Source of the DNA: Oncomelania hupensis
Taxonomy: Eukaryota; Mollusca; Gastropoda; Littorinimorpha; Pomatiopsidae
Direction of reading: 5' to 3'
Assembly (NCBI GenBank): GCA_036898135.1
Contig: CM072511.1
Coordinates: forward strand, 21,175,819 to 21,239,818
DNA length: 64,000 nt
Translations under genes and position numbers: made by a program
The notes under the pieces: model-generated
Told to the model about the DNA's origin: nothing
Databases searched by the model: none
Seen by the model: the letters and a program-made list of their open reading frames with translations, nothing else
Part shown: positions 12,652-23,345 of the stretch, piece after piece
How positions within the stretch are numbered: the first letter of the stretch is position 1
Layout of the letters: every line of letters starts with the position of its first letter

Positions 12652-12660
12652 CATAATATT

Positions 12661-13004
12661 AGAGAATAATAATATATGCCGAAGCAAGGGCGTGGTCGAT
12701 GAAATAGCTTTATATTTAAGTGGGTGGCTCGGGGACCTTTAGTTAGATTCTGCATCGGCTAGCGTCTTGAGCAGCTCTTTGAAAGTGATTTTAAAAAAAT
12801 AAAATAAATAATTCCGGCAGATTTGCAGTAATTTCAACCAGCGTTTTCATTTGATTTAGGCATTATAGTTGCTCCACCACTTTCGTGTTTATAGCTGGGC
12901 TCTCGAGAGGGTTTTCCTGTATTGTGCTAGTCCTATAACCACTGCCATTTTGAATTACACCTCCCACCCCCACCCTCGTGGATGTGACGTTTTTTTTGTA
13001 TTAT
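12661..13004. other. No gene recognised
   Basis: Non-repetitive sequence; nothing recognisable. Confidence 0.55.
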
Positions 13005-13884
13005 TAGTATCCTCACTTTCTGGAAATGTAGTGCTTTAAATTCCCACAGTCGCTGTCTTTCTCATTTGTTCTTTCTCACTCCTACTCTGTTTTATCAACC
13101 TTCTTCTTCGCTAGACCAGTCACCTACCTTTTTTCTTGAAAACTCTTGGTTTAAACAGAATTTTATTAATCACGAAACAAGCAAACAAAGCATGGAGAAC
13201 ATAAAGGGCAAACAAAAGCAAAGCTTAAATAAGTGCTACCCTTTTGACAAATGACAACAATGAAATGTCTGGCGAGCAGGAACAAGTAGATTCTACAAAG
13301 CAATAAAAACAGAAGCACATTAATTAATCTTCTCAACAATGAAAAGAAAACAGACATACATTTATAACTATAGTATAACAAACGAAAAATACAATAACAT
13401 CGAACAAGAAAAAAAAAAGAAAAAAAAAGAAATGAATGAACTAATTCATGGCTTGAAAACTCTTCCGGGACAAAACTCCTCATTAGTGTGTGAGGTCTGT
13501 TGTATCAGCTTTGAATATTGGACGCTTTCTGCCAAATAGTCACTAGAACTTCCAGTGATATTATTATTTAACAATTTAGGCACTTTATGTATATGTTAAA
13601 TGTATGTGTTTTGTTGATATTTTATAATGACGTTTGCATTCTATTTTGTTTTTGTAAACGGGGGTTCGATAAATTAGAGTATAGCCTCAGCGTCCCCTTC
13701 GTGGGAGGCCTTTATTGTACAGTGACAGGCTGCTGGAGTGCCTTCAGTGTATACCACTGGGGCTGCTTCAGCAGATCTTTTATGCGGATCAGGGGTGACT
13801 CCTCTTTCAGCCAAGTTGTGGTCTTGATTTTGTGGTCCTGATTCGGCTCTTTGCAGTCCGCTGGACCCTGTAAGCAAGGTACAA
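13005..13884 (+). mobile_element. Family A retroposon, copy 3, interrupted
   Basis: Two family A segments, 13005-13147 and 13452-13884, with a 304-bp insert between. The 3' end is the variant CTTTGCAGTCCGCTGGACCC plus TGTAAGC also seen at 46645. The 5' end (GGTGCCGG) is missing. Confidence 0.8.
13148..13451 (-). mobile_element. 304-bp retroposon inserted in family A
   Basis: Flanked by a perfect 13-bp duplication CTTGAAAACTCTT (13135-13147 and 13452-13464). The left end read on the minus strand has ATTAATAAAATTCTG, a polyadenylation-type signal. The right end is A-rich. The family is not identified; it may relate to the TTTATTATCT elements. Confidence 0.75.
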
Positions 13885-14227
13885 CTTACTTAAATTATCC
13901 TGTTCATAAGTATTAGCTGACCGTTGCGACACAATACTGTTATGATTGACATACTTCAGTTATTTACGCCCCCTACCCCTTACCTCCCTCCACTCACTCC
14001 CACCCTCCCTCCCGCCTCTCATCTACTTTCACCAAAATGTAACTGAAACCTCGGAGCATAAGCTAATGATGTTTATTTTTATTTTGAGTTGTATCGTACT
14101 GTTGCTATTTTTAGTTAATCACTCTTAACAACAACAAACAAAAAGTGTTTTTTTTTGTTTGTTTGTTTTGTTTTTGGTTTTTGTAAACGACTCTTCGAAT
14201 CTGAATAAAGAGAAAAAAGCATTGCTC
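13885..14227. other. No gene recognised
   Basis: Pyrimidine-rich then T-rich (TTTG repeats near 14150). No motif recognised. Confidence 0.55.
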
Positions 14228-14441
14228 ACCGCCTTAGCTCAGTGGATGTTTCAAGTTCGAATCCGGTAGTGGGAAAGAGGAAAGTGAAGTGACCATTCTT
14301 CACTGCCCATCTTCGCAGTATGATTGCTCCGGTGGTTCAGTGTTGATTTAGGTTCCTGCCCCCCTCTCCCCTGAGATGGTCATCCCCGTCTGCCATATCG
14401 CCAATGGTGGGTGTAGACGTTAAACCTCTATGTTCATTCAT
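14228..14441 (+). mobile_element. SINE-A, copy 2
   Basis: The head is partly deleted (CCGCCTTAGCTCAGTGG then AGTTCGAATCC). The body TGGTTCAGTGTTGATTTAGG and TAGACGTTAAACCTC is intact. Confidence 0.85.
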
Positions 14442-16040
14442 TGTGTTTAAAAAAAAACTGTTAAAATAAGATAAGAAAACAAGAAAATAAGCAATGAATG
14501 GAATGCAATAAAAACCATAAAAATGTATGTCAGAAACGACAGTTGGTCGTCGGAACAATTTATGATGATACATGCTACAATTATTTTATGATGATGCATA
14601 TTGCAACCAGGACTAACCTCTACATCAAGTTTGGGTTTCGGTATCAAACGTTTCTCATTAATTTTCCTTTGTCCCTTTCACGCTTACCAAGCCTTCATTA
14701 GGCCTCCAGCTAGACAGTTTCCCTTAATTCACACATATACAAGCTGTTGAGTCGTAACTCACTAATGACAGCCGTCAAGTCGCTGTCAAAAGTAGGTAAT
14801 TCCCTATGACAAATCAATCAGCGCTGCTTACGCGTCGGTCTTTATGTGGAAAGACGGGCCCTGCTGCATGTGCTATGCGATGCATCATCTGAAAGTTATC
14901 CCGCAGAATGGAATACTATGGCGATGTATCATCGGAATTATGCTGTTCGCATTTAAACTTACTCTACCCATGGTAAGTTGGCGAAATCTTCTAATCAGTC
15001 GCCTGGCGTTCATGCTAAGGGACCTGCGTTCAATTCTCGATCTTGAGGGGAGTTGACTTTCTGTACCATGTTCCCGTCCGGCGTGTCGCTTAAACGGAAC
15101 GTTAAAAGGTCCGATCAATCTTTCAAAAAGGGTATAGGTGACGTACTCAAAGAAACACGCGTGGAACCTTGTAAGACCATATGGAACAAGTGCAGCAGAG
15201 GAAGGCAAATTTCTTGGATTTAATTGTATTGTATTGTATTGTATTGTATTGCCACTGGTCGATACTTTGGTAAAGATGCTCACGAGGGTTACGCTGCGAG
15301 CATGATAGCATGTAGCTATTTATACGTTATAACTTAAACAGACTCCGATCGCTTTATTATACGATACAGTCTTTAAAAATTTTGTAGTGATGTCTCTCAA
15401 AGTCTCCAATCCTCCTGCTTTCTCTAGATACTAATTACTCACAGAAATGGATAGCGGCAATTAGTCGATCCTTCACAGCCAATGAAATGAGCATTAGCTG
15501 ACAAGACGTCACCAAAGGCGTGGCGTAGACTTAACTCGAGCATCTCTCTCCTGCATGCCTGGGCGTCTGTATTCAATCAAGCATGTTAAGTTAGGCCTAT
15601 AGTGGGGCTTGATAGTGCAAACCTCAACATGTCTCTTGATACTCAACCGCCGCTGTCACGATTACTGCCGACGATTCTGTCACTGATGGATGTGAGAAAA
15701 ATAATCCACATTCCCGCGCACGTTTGTTGACCATTAGTTTTGAAGATATCGTCAGTTTTTAACCTCGTCATAATTGCGATATTCGCGAATTTAAAGGAAG
15801 TTTGGGAGTTTCCTAGCGTTTCTGTCCTTATTGTCCGATATGAATAATAAGTTATTAGTGTTATGGGGCTAGGGGAGATGGGCTAGGGAAGAGGGGAGAA
15901 GGGCTAGGGGAGAGGGAAGGGGGATAGGGAGAGGTTAAATTGGATGATAATAATTTTTGAGAGAAAAAAAATCCCAATTAGTACCATTAGTTTTTAATTC
16001 TACCCTTCACACATGCACTCAGACGATAAATCAAAGTTTC
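14442..16040. other. No gene recognised
   Basis: Contains a short (TTGTA)n run at 15221-15251 and a G-rich GGGGCTAGGGGAGA repeat (15864-15935). Open frames up to 132 codons (14885-15283, minus) have no recognisable domain. Confidence 0.55.
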
Positions 16041-16097
16041 TGCCTTTGTGTATCGTCTTATTTTTCTCTTCCTTTACTGTAGGCTCTTCATCCTCCC

Positions 16098-16199
16098 CCT
16101 TCTCTTACTTCCTTTCCCTGTCTGTCTGTCTTCTTTGTCTCTCTCTGTCTGTCTGTACGTCTGTCCATGCCTCTGTCTGTCTCTGTTGATACACTTTCT

Positions 16200-16251
<52 letters not shown>

Positions 16252-16400
16252 TTTCTTATTTTATTATCCTTCTCTTATTTCATTTCCCTGTCTGTCTTCT
16301 TTGTCTATCTGTCTCTATCTGTCTGTCTCTGTCTCTGTCTCTCTGTTGAGACACTTTCTATTATTTATTTATTTATTTGTTTGTTTGTCTATGTATTGCT
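16098..16400. repeat. Direct duplication of a pyrimidine/TTTA block
   Basis: Two copies of a ~165-bp block: CTTCTCTTA, CTGTCTGTCTTCTTTGTCT, a Y-rich stretch, then TTGAKACACTTTCTATTATT followed by (TTTA)n. They begin near 16098 and 16269. The (TTTA)n arrays differ in length (about 55 versus 15 bp). Confidence 0.85.
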
Positions 16401-17049
16401 TCTGATTCATTCATGCACGCAGTTTGCATGCACTTCGCCATTCTCTAATTTGTGACCTCAGCCATCAACAAGTCCAATGGTCGGCTTTTCACCACTCTCA
16501 ACTCTTGAGTGGTTGAGCGGTCAGTGGAGAATCGGACACGGATTACCCTCTAGTGACCAGCCATCGCACGCGTCGGTCCACTGGTCAGTGCTGATGGTCA
16601 GAGATTAGTTGAAATGTCAATCGTGAGTTAATGCATGCTGAAATAAATATTATGGTGAGTGGGCTTGCATTCAGCTAATGAGACTATGTTGGTCAAAGAT
16701 ATGTATTTCAGTTCGAAATTCAGCTTTTGTTTCACTGCCAGCTGACAGACGTCCGCTAAATGCATTGCAGCACCACATCCGTGCCTTTGCAGCTATGCCA
16801 ATACATGGATAGCAACTTGTTATAGATCGAGATCCAGATCTGAAACATTCTGTGCATGCAGCGCAGATTCTCCGCGTAGAGGTCAGGCTGAAAAACGATG
16901 AGTCCCCAGGTAGATAGAGGCCTGTCTTGAGAGTCCCTAGATACTTTATCTCTAAACGAACCGTGAAACTGACAGACAAGTTGAGGGCCAGTCTGATTAG
17001 CCCTTTGGCTTCCATGCAATATTTATTGCTACATTATAATTATATTGTT
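16401..17049. other. No gene recognised
   Basis: Minus-strand frames of 114 and 87 codons (16671-17019) overlap each other and have no recognisable domain; not called as genes. Confidence 0.5.
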
Positions 17050-17540
17050 AGAGTTACGATGGCATTTTGATGCTGTTGTTTATAGTATTGGAAAAGTTCA
17101 AGGAAAAACAAAACAATTGGTAAACTGACCATTGACTCTACAGGCTAATTATAATATATGTTGCATTATATGCATGAGTATTTAATGTTTCGTGATGTAT
17201 CTGTTATCACCAAAGTTAAGATGGAATTTTGATGCTATTGTTTGATTCTTTTGATCAATTAACGGAAAAAAAAACAAAATAATCGGTAATCAAACAATGG
17301 ACTGTATTTTCCTAGTTTCCTGGCACATATTACATAACACGGAGTATATATTTTCGTGGTATATCACTAAAGATGGCTTTTTGCTTGGGTAGGTTTTTAA
17401 ACAAAAGCGCTACAAAATGATCGGTAAACAAACCATTGACATAGATTTTCTGACTTCCTGTCTGATTTTAATGAACGCGTTGCTTACATGGAATATTGAT
17501 GCTATTATTGTTTGTACCATTTAACTGAAGCAGTAATTGT
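17050..17540. repeat. Degenerate tandem repeat, ~140-165 bp unit
   Basis: Three to four diverged units. GATGG(C/A)ATTTTGATGCTRTT recurs at 17058, 17220, a shortened form at 17372, and 17487. The linked motif ATYGGTAAAC...CCATTGAC recurs at 17116, 17282 and 17420. Confidence 0.7.
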
Positions 17541-17899
17541 CGTCGTAATTATGTTTGTGAAGAAATGTGATACAGGAAATATTTTATTTTGTGCAATGAT
17601 TTTTAACGGTATTGCTTATTCATAGTCGAGTCGTCAATTTGTTACCGTGAATATCTTGGACTGCAATAAAATTCGTGGTTTTGTTAAACGCAACAGTGTT
17701 TTCCTGAAGACAAGAGGAGACCCTCCCTACATTGTTAAGGTTGTGTATCATGATTTGAAGACTGAAGGTAATTGCCTCTTGGGAGTTTGGGGGAGTGGAC
17801 GTGGGTGGAGATTGGGAAGATGGACAGTAGGCCTAAAGTGCTTGATAGTTGCTAGATATGTGTTTGTACTTAACATAGCTTGGTGACTGCAAACAGGAA
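17541..17899. other. No gene recognised
   Basis: A 79-codon plus-strand frame (17647-17886) lies here with no recognisable motif. It sits just before the CpG-rich block. Confidence 0.45.
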
Positions 17900-18260
17900 C
17901 ACCGACTGTGCAGTCATCCTCCGCGTGCAGCCATTAGCACCAAGTCGCCATCACATGCATCGTTACCATGACGCCGCTAGCCTCCTTACTCGTCATCACA
18001 GGGTTCTCACGAGACTGGCGCGCGATCTCGCGAGACTTTGAACCATCGCGGTAATGATGGCGGTCCGGAAAAATTCGCGCAAACAGTGGCGACTTGTGGG
18101 AGTTGAGTTGCGGAACAAGGGAGATCATTTACATGAGCAAAACGTGGTGGTGTCACGTCGGTAACGAGATTAACCGCCCGGTGCCTTTGCGCGCCAAAAC
18201 CGTCTTCACGCGCATCGGAAAGCGATTAGGTCGGTAACGAGGCCGGGTGATTGACGGGTG
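17900..18260. promoter_or_regulatory. Candidate CpG-rich TATA-less promoter with TCTCGCGAGA
   Basis: Locally CpG-rich compared with its flanks. It has a perfect TCTCGCGAGA palindrome at 18026-18035 and a one-mismatch copy TCTCACGAGA at 18005-18014. In vertebrates this motif marks TATA-less, often bidirectional promoters. An ATGATGGCGG at 18054 combines a good start context with a YY1-like ATGGCGG. The frame from 18057 is open to a possible splice donor CG|GTAACG at ~18160. I have no homology support for an exon. Confidence 0.35.
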
Positions 18261-18730
18261 AAATTGACAATGCAAAACTCACTCATGTCAACAATTTGAG
18301 CACTCTGCGAAACTCGTCTTGTGCACAGTGCAGCTCTCTTCGTCGTTCCCAGTGATGAATGGCTTCCGGCTTTCCCTCCTGGCTAAATGCTTTCAAAGAC
18401 TGTTAGAAAATGCAGAAGAAAACAGTTCAAAGCGTGGATTCGCCATAGTCCTTCAGCACACCATCTTCTGTTTTAGCCATCGAACCCCCTACAGCGTATG
18501 GCAGAACGAAATGCACACAGGTTCTTTAATTACTTTTTAATACTGAGAACAAACGAAGTCACACTGCACCTGGGCACGAATCCGCTTCAAAATATTGTTC
18601 TTACATAAATATATAGCGCTTTACAGGGACAAAGAGCTGCTCAAGGAACTGGCAGAAAACGGAATCTGACTCAAACCGCCCAAAGTGTCATCTTGCTTCT
18701 TTATTCGCATTTACTGTAACGGCATTAACG
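18261..18730. other. No gene recognised
   Basis: A 73-codon plus-strand frame (18319-18540) has no recognisable motif. If 17900-18260 is a promoter, this would be intron or downstream sequence. Confidence 0.45.
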
Positions 18731-18793
18731 TTAAGCCAACACGATTTTTTTGTATTTCTAACATCTGGAAATACAATAATCGTGTTGGCTTAA
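18731..18793. repeat. 63-bp inverted repeat (hairpin)
   Basis: TTAAGCCAACACGAT at the left and ATCGTGTTGGCTTAA at the right pair perfectly. The stem continues through TGTATTTC/GAAATACA to a short loop near 18760-18766. Confidence 0.85.
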
Positions 18794-18844
18794 TTTTCCA
18801 GACTTATTTGGAAATACCTTGAAACAATCGAGAATCACAGCGAG

Positions 18845-19785
18845 TCGGTCGGTAGGTCTGTGGGTCTGTCAGTCCGTCTGTCTGTCGGTCAGTTGGAAGC
18901 CATACTGGAGAACCACAGAGCGAACATTGATTACATTTTCTAGGAACCTTGCTTAGGTTGTGGTGGGCTGCCTCCCGCGCCATCGTATTTGCTCTATCGC
19001 AAAGGTCATTTTGTTGCTAAACGAGATTTGCTCAATATATTAAAAACGGACAAAGCGATGTTGTTGAGTTTTGGTATACAGTATACAGATACCTATCCTA
19101 TCCTATCCCATAACTCGGAGGTCGTAAGGGGCACTACAGATGATCGTTTAACCAGGGTACTCCATCTTTCCCTGTCCTCAGCAACCCTGATTGTTTCGCT
19201 CAGTGTCAAACCAGTCCATTCTCGAATGTTGTCCTCCCACCTACTTTTTCGGTCTCCCTCTTCTTCTACCTCCTTTACTGTGCCTTGCAGGATGGTCTTT
19301 ACAAGACCTTTACAAATACATGCACTTCAAATCAAGGTCCATCCCTCAGTAGCAGACCGGTTGGCGGTCAGTCTGTCGGGCCGTCGCTACCAAATTTCAC
19401 ATTTTTTGTTCCAAAACATACCTTTCGCCTTATTTCAAGAATAACTAAACCGAAATTCACACTTTTTATTTTGTACACACGTTAGCTACCGCTAAGCATG
19501 ATTGTGAGATCATTGATATTTACAATTTCTCAAAGGTCAAGGTCATTGTGCTTCAGCATTTTCTAAGCACATTTTGCACTGTATCTAAAAATCTGCTTAG
19601 TCCATTTTTGTAATGTTTTTGCGTGCAGATAGTTCAGGTAGTGGCCCACCATAGCCTTGTTTTCCTTTGGCTTCTTTAGGATAAAGCCAAGAAAAGTCAC
19701 ACTTTTTTTAAAAGGATTATTTTGCCGGCTATGTATGTGGGTGTCTGAAAATGCATTTGAATGGCTTGCCATCTTGTCTTATATT
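18845..19785 (-). mobile_element. Repeat D, copy 1 (minus), split by a LINE
   Basis: The reverse complement matches 41690-42370 along its length: GGCAAGCCATTCAAATG, CTTGATTTGAAGTACTTG-like, TTTTTGAGATATTGAGC-like, then GGACCGACAGACC-like. A LINE copy (19093-19310) sits inside, and repeat D sequence continues on both sides of it. Length without the LINE is ~710 bp. Class unknown; no ORF. Confidence 0.8.
19093..19310 (-). mobile_element. 5'-truncated LINE copy inside repeat D
   Basis: Same GGATA-tail family, 218 bp. A flanking duplication with one mismatch is TACAGATAC (19084-19092) and TACAAATAC (19311-19319). The insertion is younger than repeat D. Confidence 0.85.
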
Positions 19786-20605
19786 AACGAACGGCGCAGA
19801 TTCCATTGATCAGCATAATTTATGGTCCTCAAACAAGCGTATCATTTACTCATCATGGATTGTTACACCTTCCATTACACAAAAAAAATCTCACGGCGAA
19901 AGAAGAACAAAACAAAAAAAAACAAACAAGGAGATGGAATATTTTAGCCCTATATATTGTTCTGCTTCGAGATCAAAAGAAAGCAGATTCTCCTTCGTCA
20001 GTTTAAAAAACAAAATCCCGTCCAAGGAAAAGAAGATGCGAGGTATTAAAACAAACGGGCCTGTGTTTTACAAGCTCGGGGTTCGAGGGTATAGGCAGCC
20101 GGGAAACCCATCAGACTTAGCATGATCAGGATCAGGGCTAGGACTGCATTTCTCACGCTGTATGCTCGTCTTTGAAACGCCAACAGCTCGCGATAGATCA
20201 TCCGCTTTTAGTCTTGTTACCCATCTAAATGGCGAGCACAGCATCATGCCGTCGATAGTTACACTCACTCTACCCCCGTTTTGCATAGCCCAGGAATTAG
20301 GGATGGGGAGAAAATTGTGGCGAGCATAGCGTATATAATTTTTGTTGTGTGTTTATATAGGTCTATCCTCCATCCGATGATCGTTCCAAAGCCAGCAAAG
20401 AGATCGGTGTTTGTAGGCATTGGGATGTGAGCGAGTGTGTATTGCTTTGGGTCTGGGGTTTGGAGCATTAAAAATTCTTTCTGCAATTATCTATACCTTC
20501 TTCCAAGAAAGACGAATATGTGTGTGGGTGGGTGGGTGAGGGTAGGAGTGAGGTGGTCGGTGGAGTAGGAGGAGGGGGCCTGTGTCTTTGTCTTTGTCTT
20601 TTCCT
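19786..20605. other. No gene recognised
   Basis: Ordinary mixed sequence. Overlapping small frames on both strands have no recognisable motif. Confidence 0.55.
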
Positions 20606-20606
20606 C

Positions 20607-20699
<93 letters not shown>
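20606..20699. repeat. (CTGT)n(CT)n microsatellite
   Basis: A short CTGT block then about 65 bp of CT. Confidence 0.97.
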
Positions 20700-20701
<2 letters not shown>

Positions 20702-21318
20702 GAGTTTCTACCTCGTTAAAAGAAAAAAGGGTTGCAGGTGTGTATAGGAAAAAGAAAAATGGCATGTCTAACCATTAAGGCGATGTTATTGCTTTTCAGC
20801 ATATGGTGAGTCGATTGAGCTATATAAATCTGCGCAGGAGGTCAACTTTTATCAGAGATCTTAATTTAAAATTAGTTTTTGTTGTTGTTTACTTGTAGTG
20901 GCTTAAAAAAATTATTCTATCTTGTTCGCGTTGGACTTCTTTAAAAAATAATATATTTTGTTTTTACAATATAGATTGGCTGAAGTATATTATTTCTTTT
21001 ATTTTGGAATAATATATTATTAGGCCAGGAGAACTGCTTCAGGGTCCAATATTCGAGAATCTATGGGTTGGTAATTGGCAGACAGAAGGTTAAAACGCTT
21101 TTGCGCTTGTTCGTGAGCTAGGAAAAATTGCACTAAGCAAATAGAATTCATGATAGTGGCATATTGGAGAAAACTTTCCGACCTTAAGTTTTGCGGATTC
21201 AAACCAAAGAGCGTATTAAGCTCTTTGTTCAAACTTCAAAGACGAGACGGGGTAAACTGTTACGTTAAATTCAGGAAATGAAAATGAAATTATTTTTTGT
21301 GTATTTTTTCCGCTGTCT
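20700..21318. other. No gene recognised
   Basis: AT-rich; nothing recognisable. Confidence 0.6.
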
Positions 21319-21428
<110 letters not shown>

Positions 21429-21801
21429 CCTTCCTCTCACATAATGTGTTTGTTTCCCATTTCATTTATTGAAAGACGTTTTCTTGCCCATTCTAGCTTT
21501 TTTTCATTTTAGTTAACCATTCCTTCAATCCATTTAGCTCTTACTTCTGATTGTTTCTTTCATATCTTTACCTTAAGTGTTTCTCGCACTTTCTCGTGTT
21601 CAGCGATCTTTCTGTCTTCTTTCTGTAACGAGGTGCTTGCTTTATTGCTTCCGAAGTTTTGTTTGTTTAGTTTTAACGCTTTGATATTTTGTTTTCTGCC
21701 GTCTGGTGTTCAAGTTCAATCATTCTCACCTCGCAACCCAATGTCTTTTCTTTCGTTCGCTCTTTTCTAATACTTCCCTCATCCCTTTCTGTTCATTTTA
21801 T

Positions 21802-21805
<4 letters not shown>
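21429..21805. other. No gene recognised
   Basis: T-rich sequence with TTTCT runs; no motif recognised. Confidence 0.55.
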
Positions 21806-21900
<95 letters not shown>

Positions 21901-22113
21901 AATCTCCCTCGCCCACTTTCTCCCTACCTCCCACGCCTGTCTCTGCCACTGTTTCTCTATTTCTCTGTCTGTCTGTCTCGTTCTATCTTTCTCTGACTGT
22001 GTGTCCGTGTCTCTGTCTCTGTCTCTGTCTATCTTTGTCTCTCTCTCTCTCACTCTCTCTCTCTCTCTCTTCCCCTTCCTCTTTCTTTTCTCACTTTCTT
22101 TCTCTCTCTCTCA

Positions 22114-22150
<37 letters not shown>

Positions 22151-22170
22151 CCTCTCTCTCTCTCTCTCAT
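21806..22170. repeat. Degenerate (CT)n pyrimidine tract
   Basis: Pure CT at 21806-21900, then mixed CTGT, CT and TTCC pyrimidines to 22170. The long Ser/Leu frame over it is an artefact. Confidence 0.92.
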
Positions 22171-22430
22171 TTTTTCAGTCTTCCTTCCTTTTTTATCCCT
22201 TTCTTTTGTTCTGTTTGCCATTGTCTCCCCCACCCCCTACACTTCCCTGTTTTCCATAACGAGGTTCTTGTTATGTTGCGTGGCCATAGAACAACCCATT
22301 ACGCCGCTGAGCGAAGCACCGAGGTCTCAAACGTTCTCATCTAAACAACAGTGTCTAACCAGTCGTATCGCCAAACAAGGGACAAGCAGGAAATAATAAA
22401 CATATGTTTACCCTACTTGATGATAAAAGG

Positions 22431-22431
22431 A

Positions 22432-22475
<44 letters not shown>

Positions 22476-22477
22476 AG
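22431..22477. repeat. (GAAA)n microsatellite
   Basis: About 11 AAAG units. Confidence 0.95.
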
Positions 22478-22571
22478 ACAAAAGAAAAGACAGAAAAAAG
22501 GCAAATAAACCTGATGTTGTTTGAGAAACCTGAGATTAAGACATTATTTTAAAAATAAATAAATAAAATAT

Positions 22572-23001
22572 CCTATCCTATCCTATCCTATCCTATCCCG
22601 TAACTCGGAGATCGTAGGGGCACCACAGATGATCGTTTAACCAGCGCACTCCATCTTTCTAAGTCCTCTGCAACCCTGATTGTTTCGCTCAGTGTCAAAC
22701 CAGCCCATTCTCGAATGTTGTCCTTCCACCTCTTTTTCGGTCTCCCTCTTCTTCTACCTCCTTGCACTGTGCCTTGCAGGATGGTCTTTGCAAGACCTAA
22801 TGATCTGGTGACGTGGCCATACCATCGGAGCTTCCGTTTTACCACCGTGAACAGGTCATCGCGTTGTCCAATGGCTTGTGTGATGGCCTGTCGGACTTCT
22901 TCGTTGGTGATGCGCTGGGTATAGGAAATGCACAGAAGTCTTCTGTAGCACCTCATCTCCGTGCTTTGTATTCTTCGTTGTGGATCTCCTGTGAGGGTCC
23001 A
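22572..23001 (-). mobile_element. LINE copy, 430 bp, intact ORF2 C-terminus
   Basis: One of the best coding copies. The minus-strand frame (stop near 22588) reads EMRCYRRLLCISYTQ, then KLRWYGHVTRS, GLAKTILQGTVQGG, RRRGRPKKRW and SSVVP, and ends SYGIG with the stop formed inside the (GGATA)n tail. An 11-bp duplication AAATAAAATAT flanks it at 22561-22571 and 23002-23012. Confidence 0.93.
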
Positions 23002-23033
23002 AAATAAAATATAAATAAATAAATAAGTAAATA

Positions 23034-23038
<5 letters not shown>

Positions 23039-23108
<70 letters not shown>
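23039..23108. repeat. (AAT)n microsatellite
   Basis: About 23 units. Confidence 0.96.
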
Positions 23109-23189
23109 GAATAATAGGAGTAGTAGGAGTAGTCTTTCTGCCTATTACTACTACCACTAAACAGTGGAGGCTTTATGCGCCTTATCCCT

Positions 23190-23345
23190 AGATCAGACTC
23201 AAAGCGCGGCGATCTGTAACCAACATATACGTTCTCATGTTACACACACATTCTTACAGCCACAAGAAAAACAGAGTCATCACTCAAACAGGTGGTGTAA
23301 AGGAACGTCGCTGTTAAAAGACGGAAAGCAAATCGAACGTATCTA
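23190..23345 (-). mobile_element. SINE-B, copy 2, partial
   Basis: Shares AAGCGCGGCGATCTGTA, the CACACA-rich segment and ATCACTCAAACAGGTGGTG with 5060-5364 and 45500-45835. The tRNA head is absent. Confidence 0.6.
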
